Part shown: in pieces, positions 8,809-17,132 of the stretch
How the letters are laid out: the number at the start of each line of letters is the position of its first letter
How positions within the stretch are numbered: the first letter of the stretch is position 1
Source of the DNA: an uncultured Bacteroidales bacterium
Lineage (GTDB): Bacteria; Bacteroidota; Bacteroidia; Bacteroidales; UBA3663
Assembly: GCA_905236195.1 (NCBI GenBank)
Contig: CAJOOX010000147.1
Span: 1 to 20,641 of the forward strand
Direction: 5' to 3'
DNA: 20,641 bases
The notes under the pieces: model-generated
The model's input: the letters and a program-made list of their open reading frames with translations, nothing else
Told to the model about the DNA's origin: nothing
Database searches by the model: none
Program-made: the position numbers and the translations under genes

Positions 8809-11508
8809 TTATTCTTCCGGTGCGGGCTGTTCAGGAGCTTCTGCGCCCTCCTCTGCCGCAACTTCTTCCTCGTCATCGGGATCCACGCGGCACACCGAAG
8901 CGATGTGGTCGCCCTTCTTCTCAAGGTTGATGAGGCGTACACCCTGGGTAGCACGGCCCATGACACGGACATCATTGAGGTGCAGACGGATTACAATACC
9001 CGACTTGTTGATAATCATCAGGTCGTCGTTGTCGGTCACGACCTTGATGGCCGTCAGCGGACCGGTCTTGTCGGTGATATTGAGTGTCTTCACACCCTTG
9101 GCTCCGCGGTTAGTGATACGATAGTCCGTAATGGCGGAACGTTTGCCGAAGCCCTTCTCCGATACGACGAGGATGGTGGGTTCATCGGCTTCGTGAGCCA
9201 CGTCTTCGCTGGAGGCGTTCTCGTCATCTGCGGTCTCTTCGGGTTCTTCGAAGTCCTTGTCGTTGAAGAGTTCGTCAGTGGGTTCTTCAACCTCATTCTC
9301 ATCGGCTTCTTCCTGGATTGCGGGATCCACCTCGATGCCGGGATAATCGACAGCCACCATTCCGATGAGTTCATCCTGTCCGTCGGAGTCGAGACGCATA
9401 CCCCTCACGCCCGTCGAAACACGGCCCATGGCACGGATCTTCGTCTCGGGGAAGGTGATGGCACGGCCGTTGCGGTTGGCCAGTACGATGTGCTTCTTGC
9501 CGTCGGTCAGTACCACGCGGATCACCTCGTCGCCCTCGTTGATCTTGATGGCATTGATGCCGATGCTGCGCGGACGACTGTAGGCTGCCAGACGGGTCTT
9601 CTTGACGATACCCTGCTTGGTAGCGAAAATGAGGTAGTGGCTGTCGTTGAACTCGGCATCATCGAGCGCGTCGAGACGGATGAATGCCGTAATCTTGTCA
9701 TCCGGGTCGATGTTCAGCATATTCTGAATAGCGCGTCCCTTCTGCTGTTTGGTTGCTTCGGGCAAGTCATAGACCTTGGTCCAGAAGCAACGGCCCTTCT
9801 GGGTGAAGAAGAGCATCCAGTTGTGGTTCGACGCGATATACATATATTCAATAAAGTCGCTGTCACGCGTACCGCTGCCCTTTGAGCCAACGCCGCCGCG
9901 CGACTGTGCACGGAAGTCGGACAGAAGCGTACGCTTGATATAACCCATGTGGCTGATGGTAATCATCACCTCATCGTTGGGAATGAAGTCCTCGGCGTTG
10001 AACTGTGCTCCGCGATAGTCGATGGCCGTGCGTCGCTCATCGCCGTACTTCTCTTTAATCTCTACCAGCTCGTCTTTTACGACCTTCATGCAGAGCACGT
10101 CGTCGGCCAGGATTTGCTTGTAGTAGGCGATGAGTTTCTCGAGTTCTTCGTATTGGGCATGCAGTTCGTCGATGCGCAGACCGGTCAACTGCGAGAGTCG
10201 CATGTCGACGATGGCCTTCGACTGCAGTTCGTCAATCTGGAACCGCAGCTCCAAGGCACGCTGCGCATCGGCAGGTGTGCGTGAAGCACGGATGATGCGA
10301 ACCACCTCGTCGATATTGTCGCAGGCGATAATCAAGCCTTCCAGGATGTGGGCTTTCTTCTCAGCCTCAGCCAGATCGTAGCGTGTGCGGCGAATCACTA
10401 CCTCATGACGGTGCTGCACGAAATAGGAAACCAGCTGTTTCAGGTTCAGCAGTTCGGGACGGCCCAATGCATTGGGATGTTCCGGAATGGGCACCAGCGC
10501 GATATTGTTCACCGAGAAGTTAGTCTGCATCTCAGTCATCTTGTAGAGCTTGTTGAGAATGACGTTCGAATTGACATCCTTCTTCAGCTCGATGCAGATA
10601 CGCATACCCTGACGGTCGGTCTCATCGTTCACATTGGCAATGCCCTCGATTTTCTTCTCGTCGGCAAGCTGGGCTATATGTTTGATAAGTTCGGCCTTGT
10701 TCACACCATAGGGAATCTCGGTCACAATGATATTCTCATGCTGCGACTGAGCCTCAATCTCGGCTTTGGCACGCACCACGACGCGGCCGCGACCGGTCTC
10801 ATAGGCTTCCTTCACACCATCGTAGCCATAAATGATACCGCCACCGGGGAAGTCGGGCGCCTTGATATATTGCATCAGTTCCTCGATGGAGATCTCGGGA
10901 TTGTCGATGTAGGCACAGATACCGTCAATACATTCCGTCAGGTTGTGGGTGGGCATGTTGGTCGCCATACCTACGGCAATACCGTTGGCACCGTTCACCA
11001 GAAGGGTTGGAATACGCGTGGGAAGCACCTTTGGCTCCATCAGTGTGCCGTCGAAGTTGGGTATCATGTCCACCGTATCCTTTTCGATGTCGCGAAGCAT
11101 CTCTTCCGAGATTTTCGACAGACGGGCTTCGGTGTAACGCATGGCGGCGGGTGAGTCGCCATCGACCGAGCCGAAGTTACCCTGTCCGTCCACCTGTGGA
11201 TAGCGTAAGTTCCAATCCTGGGCCATACGGGCCAGGGCTCCATAAACTGATGAATCACCATGGGGGTGATACTTACCGAGCACCTCGCCTACGATACGTG
11301 CACACTTCTTGGTGGGCTTGTCGTAGGTGTTGCCGATCTGTTCCATACCGTAGAGCACACGACGGTGCACGGGTTTGAAGCCATCGCGTACGTCCGGCAG
11401 TGCTCGTGCCACGATGACCGACATGGAGTAGTCGATATACGACGAACGCATCTCTTCTTCGATATTCACGTTCACGATACGACTGCTGTTCAAATTGCTG
11501 TCAACCAT
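8809..11508 (-). CDS. gyrA: DNA gyrase subunit A
   Basis: Type II topoisomerase subunit (899 residues) that with GyrB introduces negative supercoils. The breakage-reunion domain is intact, with AAMRYTEARL carrying the catalytic Tyr125. The quinolone-resistance region reads HPHGDSSVYG, so Ser86 (E. coli Ser83) is the unmutated residue and Gly90 replaces E. coli Asp87. The GyrA box at 535-541 reads QSRGGVG rather than the E. coli QRRGGKG, and its presence favours gyrase over topoisomerase IV. The C-terminal beta-pinwheel is interrupted at about residues 722-777 by an unusually acidic segment, and a second acidic tail ends the protein. The start MVDSNLNSS fits a promoter at 11550-11581. The gene is divergent from folC and followed by the TPR gene. 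Confidence 0.97.
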   Translation of the reverse strand: MVDSNLNSSRIVNVNIEEEMRSSYIDYSMSVIVARALPDVRDGFKPVHRRVLYGMEQIGNTYDKPTKKCARIVGEVLGKYHPHGDSSVYGALARMAQDWNLRYPQVDGQGNFGSVDGDSPAAMRYTEARLSKISEEMLRDIEKDTVDMIPNFDGTLMEPKVLPTRIPTLLVNGANGIAVGMATNMPTHNLTECIDGICAYIDNPEISIEELMQYIKAPDFPGGGIIYGYDGVKEAYETGRGRVVVRAKAEIEAQSQHENIIVTEIPYGVNKAELIKHIAQLADEKKIEGIANVNDETDRQGMRICIELKKDVNSNVILNKLYKMTEMQTNFSVNNIALVPIPEHPNALGRPELLNLKQLVSYFVQHRHEVVIRRTRYDLAEAEKKAHILEGLIIACDNIDEVVRIIRASRTPADAQRALELRFQIDELQSKAIVDMRLSQLTGLRIDELHAQYEELEKLIAYYKQILADDVLCMKVVKDELVEIKEKYGDERRTAIDYRGAQFNAEDFIPNDEVMITISHMGYIKRTLLSDFRAQSRGGVGSKGSGTRDSDFIEYMYIASNHNWMLFFTQKGRCFWTKVYDLPEATKQQKGRAIQNMLNIDPDDKITAFIRLDALDDAEFNDSHYLIFATKQGIVKKTRLAAYSRPRSIGINAIKINEGDEVIRVVLTDGKKHIVLANRNGRAITFPETKIRAMGRVSTGVRGMRLDSDGQDELIGMVAVDYPGIEVDPAIQEEADENEVEEPTDELFNDKDFEEPEETADDENASSEDVAHEADEPTILVVSEKGFGKRSAITDYRITNRGAKGVKTLNITDKTGPLTAIKVVTDNDDLMIINKSGIVIRLHLNDVRVMGRATQGVRLINLEKKGDHIASVCRVDPDDEEEVAAEEGAEAPEQPAPEE

Positions 11509-11549
11509 TTATCTGTTGTTTGTATATATATAATGTTTATATTTGGCTG

Positions 11550-11581
11550 CAAAGATAATCATTTTTTTTGATATAAACAAG
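11550..11581 (-). promoter_or_regulatory. Promoter of gyrA
   Basis: On the minus strand TATCTTTG (11557-11550) matches the Bacteroidetes -7 consensus. CTTG (11581-11578), one mismatch from the TTTG -33 element, lies 20 bases upstream, which is the expected spacing. Transcription should begin near 11540-11545, giving a short A/T-rich leader before the ATG at 11508. Confidence 0.7.
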
Positions 11582-11662
11582 CAAAAATGCCAAAATTCGC
11601 ATTTTAAGGGGTCAAATTTCGATTTTATTTGCAATTTCGACCCCTTGTCGAAAACTATTTCA

Positions 11663-11670
11663 TATCTTTG
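11663..11670 (+). promoter_or_regulatory. Bacteroidetes -7 box for folC
   Basis: TATCTTTG matches TAnnTTTG and is followed by G/C-starting leader and the folC ATG at 11697. A TTG at 11645-11647 is only 15 bases upstream, so the -33 part is weak. The 188-bp gyrA-folC divergent region contains this box and the gyrA promoter and nothing else I can assign. Confidence 0.6.
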
Positions 11671-11696
11671 CAGACGCAAAAAGAAACATATCTACG

Positions 11697-13016
11697 ATGA
11701 ATTACGAAAAAACGCTCGAATTTCTATATGCCCAATTACCCGTCTTCGAATCGGTGGGCGCCCATGCCTACAAGCCCGGATTGGAACGGGTCCGGGAGAT
11801 GGATGAACTGATGGGACATCCCCATATGTCGTTCAAATCCGTCCATGTAGCGGGAACGAACGGCAAGGGAACGACATGCCACACGTTGGCATCCGTCCTG
11901 CAATGTGCCGGCCATAAGGTCGGACTTTTCACATCGCCCCATCTGGTCGATTTTGACGAACGTATCCGGGTGAACGGCAAACCTATAAGCCACGATTATG
12001 CAGTGGCTTGGGTCGACGAATGGTATGAACGCATCCGCCACCTTCAGCCTTCTTTCTTCGAACTGACTACCATGATGGCCTTCTGCTGGTTCCGCGACCA
12101 GGGGTGCGACTGGGCCGTGATTGAAGTGGGACTGGGCGGAAGGCTCGACTGTACCAATATCATTGTGCCGGAACTGAGCATCATTACCAATGTCAGCTTC
12201 GACCATATGCAGTTCCTGGGCGATACGCTTCCCCAGATTGCCGGAGAGAAAGCCGGCATTATGAAACGCGGCATTCCCTGCGTTGTGGGCGAGGTATACG
12301 GTTATGAAAATCCCCTCCACCCCGAACGTCTGTGCGACGAGGATGCCGTCCGCAAAGCCTATGTCCTGGCAGCACAGAGGGCAGGTGCCCCCCTTTTCTT
12401 TGCCTGCGACAATCCCCAGGTGCTTTGGGTTAGCCATGAGGGTGAACAGATGGTCTACCGCACGGCGATGGAGGGTGAAATCGCCTCTCCCCTTACGGGC
12501 GACTGCCAGCCTCGCAATGCCAACACTGTCCTTACAGCCCTCCATCTGCTTGACATCGCCACCGAAGAACAGATCCGACAGGGATTTTGGGAGGTGGTCA
12601 AACGGACACACCTCATGGGACGGTGGCAGACCTTGCAGACCTCGCCCCGTATCATCGCCGACACCGGTCACAACGAAGGTTGTTTCACCTTCCTCGGGCC
12701 ACAGCTCCAGGCATTTGTCGACTGCGGACAGAAACTGCGCATTGTCTTCGGCATGGTCGCCGACAAAGACATTCCCACCGTGCTCTCCTACCTGCCCGCC
12801 GGAGCTGAATATTTCTGGTGTAATGCTCTCACTCCGCGTGCCCTGCCTGCCGCAGATCTCTGCCGTATGGCGGAAGAAAAAGGCCTTCACGGCTCCGTCT
12901 ATGCTACCGTAGCCGAAGCTTACAGCGCAGCGCGCTCGCTGACCGGACCGGATGATATTTTATACATCGGCGGCAGCAATTTCATTGTCTCCGAGATATT
13001 GAAGACATTTTTTTAG
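11697..13016 (+). CDS. folC: Bifunctional folylpolyglutamate synthase / dihydrofolate synthase
   Basis: Cytosolic Mur-ligase-family enzyme (439 residues) that adds glutamate to dihydropteroate and then to reduced folates. The ATP-binding loop is AGTNGKGTT with Lys57. Other family marks are TSPHLVDFDERIRVNG, the metal/ATP region VIEVGLGGRLDCTNI, SFDHMQFLGDTLPQIAGEKAG, and ADTGHNEG in the C-terminal domain. Whether both activities are retained cannot be decided by eye; bacteria of this group usually have one enzyme for both. It is transcribed divergently from gyrA. Folate retention links it in pathway terms to glyA in this window, although the two are not adjacent. A separate promoter lies between it and fbp. 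Confidence 0.95.
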   Translation: MNYEKTLEFLYAQLPVFESVGAHAYKPGLERVREMDELMGHPHMSFKSVHVAGTNGKGTTCHTLASVLQCAGHKVGLFTSPHLVDFDERIRVNGKPISHDYAVAWVDEWYERIRHLQPSFFELTTMMAFCWFRDQGCDWAVIEVGLGGRLDCTNIIVPELSIITNVSFDHMQFLGDTLPQIAGEKAGIMKRGIPCVVGEVYGYENPLHPERLCDEDAVRKAYVLAAQRAGAPLFFACDNPQVLWVSHEGEQMVYRTAMEGEIASPLTGDCQPRNANTVLTALHLLDIATEEQIRQGFWEVVKRTHLMGRWQTLQTSPRIIADTGHNEGCFTFLGPQLQAFVDCGQKLRIVFGMVADKDIPTVLSYLPAGAEYFWCNALTPRALPAADLCRMAEEKGLHGSVYATVAEAYSAARSLTGPDDILYIGGSNFIVSEILKTFF

Positions 13017-13023
13017 CGAAAAA

Positions 13024-13055
13024 TTTGGCTGTCTCGAAAAAATACGCTATTTTTG
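13024..13055 (+). promoter_or_regulatory. Promoter of fbp
   Basis: TTTG (13024-13027), 20 bases, then TATTTTTG (13048-13055): both Bacteroidetes promoter elements match with consensus spacing, the best promoter in this window. It lies within the 60-bp folC-fbp gap and gives a leader of about 15 bases before the ATG at 13077. Confidence 0.82.
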
Positions 13056-13076
13056 CAGCGAAATTTATAATTATCT

Positions 13077-15050
13077 ATGGCAACACTTGAAGAAGTTAAA
13101 GCGGACTTAAGATATCTCGAACTCCTGGCCGACAAGTTTCCCACGATTACGGCGGCAACCACCGAAATCATCAACCTCGAGGCCATCATGAACTTGCCCA
13201 AAGGCACTGAACATTTTCTGAGCGACCTCCACGGCGAAGTCAGCGCATTCCAGCATGTGCTCAACAACGCATCGGGTGTCATCCGCCGCAAGGTGGACGA
13301 TATCTTCGGCATGACGATGCGTGAACAGGACAAACGCGCACTCTGTGCCCTCATCTATTATCCCGAGGAACGTCTGCGTCTGGTCCGCGAACAGGAAATC
13401 GACATTCAGGACTGGTATCGCATCACCCTCCATCAGGTGGTGGCGGTGGCCCGCATGGTTTCTTCCAAATATACGCGTTCCAAAGTACGTAAACTGCTGC
13501 CTGCCGACTTTGCCTATGTCATTGAGGAACTGCTCCACGAGGATCAGAGCGAGCCCGACAAACAGCACTACTACAACGGCATCATCAATTCCATGGTCGA
13601 TGTGAACCGCGCTGAGCCCTTCATCATCGCCATTTGCGAACTCATCAAGCGGCTTGTCATCGACACGCTCCACATCGTCGGCGATGTCTATGACCGCGGT
13701 CCCGGGGCCTGCCGCATCATGGAGATTCTGTCACAATACCACGACTACGATATCCAATGGGGCAATCACGACATCTCGTGGATGGGAGCCGCAGCCGGCA
13801 ACCGCGCACTGATGGCCAACGTGCTGCGTATCTCCATCCGCTATGCCAATGTGGAGACCCTTGAGGAAGGTTATTCCATCAACCTTCTCCCTCTGGCCAC
13901 CTTTGCCATCGACACCTACGGCAGCGACCCGTGCACCGTTTTCCAGTCGAAAGATTTTGAGAACAATCCTCGCATGAAACGCTCGCTCCAATTGATGTCT
14001 CGCATGCACAAAGCCATCTCCATCATCCAGTTCAAACTTGAAGGGCAGACCATTCTACGGCATCCCGAGTACGGCATGAACGACCGGCTCCTGCTTGACA
14101 AGATTGACTACGAACGTGGAGTGCTCTGTCTTGACGGCAAGGAATATCCCCTCACCGACACCAACTTCCCCACCATTGACCCCAACGACCCCTATGCGCT
14201 CAGCGCCGAGGAAGAAGCCCTCATGGACCAGATTGCCCACTCCTTCTTCACCAGCGAGAAACTGCAGCATCATCTCCGCATCTTCTATCAGCATGGCTCG
14301 CTGTTCCTCACCCGCAACAACTGCCTGCTCTACCATGCTGCCATCCCGCTCAACCCCGACGGCACCTTCGAGGAAGTCCTTGTCGACGGCACGCTCTGGA
14401 AAGGCCGGGAACTGATGCAGAAGTGCGATTCAATGATACGCAAGGCATATTTTGCGCCCTGGGGTTCGGGCGAACGCGCTCAGGCACTCGACTTTATGTG
14501 GTATCTGTGGTGCGGCCCCAAGTCTCCGCTCTATAACAAGGACAAAATGACCACCCTCGAGCGCTATCTCACCTCCGACAAGGAACTCTGCCGAGAGTCG
14601 AAGGGTGCTTACTACGAACTGGCCAACACGCGCGAGACCTGCGAAAATATCCTCCGCGAGTTCGGCCTGAATCCCGCCAAAAGCCGTATTATCAACGGCC
14701 ACATCCCCGTTCGTACCCAGCTGGGCGAATCGCCCATGCGTGCCGAGGGTATGCGCCTGGTCATCGACGGAGGCTTCTCCAAGGCATACCACAAAACCAC
14801 AGGTATAGCCGGTTATACGCTCATCTACAACAGTCACGGCATCCAACTCGTCCAACACGAGGCCTTCAACTCCATTGACGATGCTGTGTCCAAGGGCATA
14901 GACATCCACTCGCGGTTCCAACTTGAGAAATTCAATCATCGCATGTATGTGCGCGAAACCGACCGGGGAAGCGAACTCACCCAGCAGGTCCGTGAACTCG
15001 AGAAACTGCTCTACGCCTACCGGAACGGTCTGATTAAAGAGAAAAAATGA
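13077..15050 (+). CDS. fbp: Class III fructose-1,6-bisphosphatase
   Basis: Gluconeogenic enzyme that dephosphorylates fructose 1,6-bisphosphate to fructose 6-phosphate. At 657 residues it matches the class III (Firmicutes/Bacteroidetes) type and is about twice the length of class I enzymes. It shows calcineurin-like phosphoesterase metal motifs in order: DLHGE with Asp50 and His52, GDVYDRG at 202-208, GNHD at 229-232, and later histidines in INGHIPVR (His542) and NSHG (His587). The start at 13077 is supported by the promoter at 13024-13055. The last codons overlap the delta-prime gene (ATGA, 4 bp), so the two are probably one transcript; the functional link between gluconeogenesis and replication is not obvious. 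Confidence 0.97.
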   Translation: MATLEEVKADLRYLELLADKFPTITAATTEIINLEAIMNLPKGTEHFLSDLHGEVSAFQHVLNNASGVIRRKVDDIFGMTMREQDKRALCALIYYPEERLRLVREQEIDIQDWYRITLHQVVAVARMVSSKYTRSKVRKLLPADFAYVIEELLHEDQSEPDKQHYYNGIINSMVDVNRAEPFIIAICELIKRLVIDTLHIVGDVYDRGPGACRIMEILSQYHDYDIQWGNHDISWMGAAAGNRALMANVLRISIRYANVETLEEGYSINLLPLATFAIDTYGSDPCTVFQSKDFENNPRMKRSLQLMSRMHKAISIIQFKLEGQTILRHPEYGMNDRLLLDKIDYERGVLCLDGKEYPLTDTNFPTIDPNDPYALSAEEEALMDQIAHSFFTSEKLQHHLRIFYQHGSLFLTRNNCLLYHAAIPLNPDGTFEEVLVDGTLWKGRELMQKCDSMIRKAYFAPWGSGERAQALDFMWYLWCGPKSPLYNKDKMTTLERYLTSDKELCRESKGAYYELANTRETCENILREFGLNPAKSRIINGHIPVRTQLGESPMRAEGMRLVIDGGFSKAYHKTTGIAGYTLIYNSHGIQLVQHEAFNSIDDAVSKGIDIHSRFQLEKFNHRMYVRETDRGSELTQQVRELEKLLYAYRNGLIKEKK

Positions 15051-16183
15051 CATTCGACGACATCATAGGACAGCAGGAAGCCGTCCAAAGCCTCCGCTCA
15101 GCCATTGACAACAACCGTTTGCCGCATGCCCTGCTTATTGCAGGACCTGAAGGCACCGGAGGCCTGCCGTTGGCATGGGCTGCCGCCCGATACATTCTCT
15201 GCCCCCATCGAAACGACAAGGGCGAAATCTGCGGAGAATGCCCCGACTGCATCCAGTCTGCCAAAGCCGCTCATCCCGATTTGCATTGGGTCTATCCCGT
15301 CATCAACAAAGGCGGCGGAACTTCGTCCACCAGTGCCGACTATGCCCGCGAGTGGCGTCAGGCCCTCATTGCGGATCCATGGATGAGTCTCTCACAATGG
15401 GTGCGAAATATGAGCGGAGACGAAAATGCCAACAAACAAGCCAAAATCTTTGTAACCGAGGCGGCCGAAATCGTCAAGACACTCTCCACCAAGCCGCTCC
15501 AGAACGACTGGCGCATCCTCATCCTCTGGATGCCGGAACTTCTCAACGAAGATGCTTCCAACAAACTGCTCAAAATCATCGAGGAACCCTACGACAAAAC
15601 CTGTCTAATGCTTGTATCGGCCAACCCCGACCGCATCATAGGCACTATCCGTAGCCGCGTACAGCGACTTAACCTGCCGCCCCTCCCCGAAGCAACAGTC
15701 GCCGGGGCGCTGCAGCAGCGTTTCGGAACGGCACCCGAAAAGGCTGCCGAAATCGCCCGTCTCTGTCACGGATCGTGGATAGCGGCCCGTGAACTCCTTG
15801 CCGATGACGAAACCCGCGCTTTTTTCCTCGAGAAATTCACCTCCATGATGCGGCTCAGCTATGCCCGCCGACTTTTCGACATGAAGACATGGAGCGAGGA
15901 AATGGCATCCCTCACCCGCGAACGCCAATGCGCCTTCCTGCAGTTTGCACAGAACCAGATCCGCGAAAACTTCATCCTCAATTTCCAAGAACCGCAGATC
16001 AACTACCAATCAAGCGAGGAAGCTAAGTTCTCCTCCCGATTCCACCCGTTCGTAAACTACAAAAATGTGGTCGGCATCATGAACGAACTGGGGCTCGCCG
16101 AACGCGACATCAATCAGAATGTCAACTCCAAAATGGTCTTCTTTGACCTCTCGCTCCGCCTCATTATGCTGTTGAAAGCATAA
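15047..16183 (+). CDS. holB: DNA polymerase III delta-prime subunit (clamp-loader AAA+ protein)
   Basis: Clamp-loader subunit of 378 residues. It begins FDDIIGQQEAVQSLRSAI, as in the gamma/tau/delta-prime family. The Walker A region reads GPEGTGGL (33-40): the catalytic lysine position is Gly39, so it should not hydrolyse ATP, as known for delta prime. A zinc module with Cys52, Cys62, Cys65 and Cys68 is intact. Sensor-1 region LVSANPDRIIGTIRSRVQ has Val where ATPase subunits have SRC Cys. A Walker B-like ILWMPELLNEDASNKLLKI is present. These losses favour delta prime over DnaX. ATG overlaps the fbp stop (ATGA), implying translational coupling. It ends just before the 41-bp repeat array. Confidence 0.9.
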   Translation: MTFDDIIGQQEAVQSLRSAIDNNRLPHALLIAGPEGTGGLPLAWAAARYILCPHRNDKGEICGECPDCIQSAKAAHPDLHWVYPVINKGGGTSSTSADYAREWRQALIADPWMSLSQWVRNMSGDENANKQAKIFVTEAAEIVKTLSTKPLQNDWRILILWMPELLNEDASNKLLKIIEEPYDKTCLMLVSANPDRIIGTIRSRVQRLNLPPLPEATVAGALQQRFGTAPEKAAEIARLCHGSWIAARELLADDETRAFFLEKFTSMMRLSYARRLFDMKTWSEEMASLTRERQCAFLQFAQNQIRENFILNFQEPQINYQSSEEAKFSSRFHPFVNYKNVVGIMNELGLAERDINQNVNSKMVFFDLSLRLIMLLKA

Positions 16184-16190
16184 AATAATA

Positions 16191-16383
16191 CAAAACGATT
16201 TCCGAACTTCGCACAAGCTTTTGAGCATAATCAAAACGATTCCCGAACTTCGCACAAGCTTTTGAGTTTACTCAAAACGATTCCCGAACTTCGCGCAAGC
16301 TTTTGAGTATAATCAAAACGATTCCCGAACTTCGCGCAAGCTTTTGAGTATAATCAAAGCGATTCCCGAACTTCGGAAATCGC
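16191..16383. repeat. 41-bp tandem repeat array, four full units plus a partial fifth
   Basis: Units start at 16191, 16232, 16273, 16314 and 16355, an exact period of 41. Units 3 and 4 are identical over 41 bases; units 1 and 2 differ at a few sites; unit 5 keeps the first 21 bases with one change and then diverges. Each unit contains cgattcccgaacttcg, a HindIII-like aagctt and ttttgag. The first copy's cgatttccgaa (16196-16206) and the final ttcggaaatcg (16372-16382) are perfect inverted repeats that bound the array. The period is not a multiple of three, so it is not coding. It fills most of the space between convergent stops at 16183 and 16412. Confidence 0.95.
16359..16383. terminator. 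Palindrome at the end of the repeat array, possible terminator
   Basis: The 25 bases form a near-perfect dyad with 12-base arms, one mismatch and a single central C, followed on the plus strand by a T-rich tail (attgcatttatttt). A hairpin with the inner pairs open could end the fbp-holB transcript; no other terminator is seen there. Termination function is inferred. Confidence 0.5.
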
Positions 16384-16411
16384 ATTGCATTTATTTTGAC
16401 GTATTTTGAAT

Positions 16412-17056
16412 CTATTTCAGTACCTTCTGGATTTGTTTGGGGGTTAACGAATCGCCGGACAAGGATGAAATATGTGTTTTCAGGAAGGCCAGAGATTCTT
16501 CGGGTGTGTTCGATGTATGGAGTAATTCATCACTACCGAACAGTGCCTCAGGGGTGCAGAACGTCGATATCTGCCAACCTTTATAGGTATGGTCAGGTCC
16601 GTTATACACACGCTCAATGACACCGGTGACCACGAGGCACTGATGCTGAAGCCGGGAGACAGCGGCATCGGCAGCTCCCTTTTTCACCCCAAGCAAAGCG
16701 CGTACCTGACGGATGGTAATGCTGCCATGCTGATTGAGATAATCCATGATGAGTTTTCCGTCCTCCGTTGGTTGGGTGGTAGCCCGGCGCCAGTTTGCGA
16801 GTTCTCGATAGAACGGCAGGGTGGCAAAAGCTGCCTTGTTGCCGCAGAGGAACTTCCCGTAGGCAATGTCGCCGCTCAGAACGCAGTCTATCTTCCAATC
16901 CCAGGGTCCGAGTTCATCCTCTCCGTCATCAAACCAATAGCCGGGTTTGGTCAGTTCCTGGATAGAATATCCGGGAATAACATTCCGGAAGAAGGGAATT
17001 AACCCTGCTTCCCGGATGGCATGTTCCATTTCAGATGCGGAAGAGATCATTGACAT
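16412..17056 (-). CDS. AlkZ-related protein (winged-helix, DNA-glycosylase-like family), tentative
   Basis: Protein of 214 residues. The N-terminal half has PWDWKIDCVLSGDIAYGKFL and FYRELANWRR, a pattern I associate with short Bacteroidales proteins related to AlkZ/YcaQ interstrand-crosslink glycosylases. Residues about 105-150 look like a winged helix: MDYLNQHGSITIRQVRALLG, then KGAADAAVSRLQHQ and the strand CLVVTGVIERV. It is far shorter than full AlkZ and I cannot identify a catalytic QxQ-type motif, so a repair activity is not established; a DNA-binding or regulatory role is equally possible. A start at Met3 is an alternative to Met1. It converges on holB across the repeat array and has a 371-base upstream gap containing repeats and a possible promoter. 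Confidence 0.6.
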   Translation of the reverse strand: MSMISSASEMEHAIREAGLIPFFRNVIPGYSIQELTKPGYWFDDGEDELGPWDWKIDCVLSGDIAYGKFLCGNKAAFATLPFYRELANWRRATTQPTEDGKLIMDYLNQHGSITIRQVRALLGVKKGAADAAVSRLQHQCLVVTGVIERVYNGPDHTYKGWQISTFCTPEALFGSDELLHTSNTPEESLAFLKTHISSLSGDSLTPKQIQKVLK

Positions 17057-17057
17057 T

Positions 17058-17092
17058 TATATTTTAGATTTAATTATTTTATATTTTAGATT
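17058..17092. repeat. Direct repeat of 13 bp just upstream of the AlkZ-related start codon
   Basis: The 13-mer ttatattttagat occurs twice, 22 bases apart (positions good to within one base), immediately before the start codon. On the minus strand it makes the A-rich initiation region typical of this group. It may be a slippage product, a binding site, or both. Confidence 0.6.
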
Positions 17093-17132
17093 AAAATTAC
17101 AATATTGGACAATTCCACGATTTGACTAATTC

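Noticed and set aside
8785..9885. Plus-strand open frame (366 codons) opposite the gyrA 3' part
   Set aside because: It is fully antisense to conserved GyrA domains and its V/G/D/H-rich translation fits a shadow frame.
11055..11275. Quinolone-resistance mutation in gyrA
   Set aside because: The key serine (Ser86) is present; Gly90 in place of E. coli Asp87 may simply be lineage variation, so resistance cannot be claimed.
11736..12890. Minus-strand open frame (384 codons) opposite folC
   Set aside because: The folC frame has all family motifs, while the antisense frame has none and starts within conserved folC codons.
15143..15166. holB as a broken dnaX or pseudogene because the Walker A lysine is missing
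   Set aside because: Loss of this lysine is normal for delta prime; the frame is intact, full length, and keeps the four zinc cysteines.
16191..16383. CRISPR array
   Set aside because: The 41-base units abut directly with no variable spacers, a 41-base period is too short for repeat plus spacer, and no cas gene is near.
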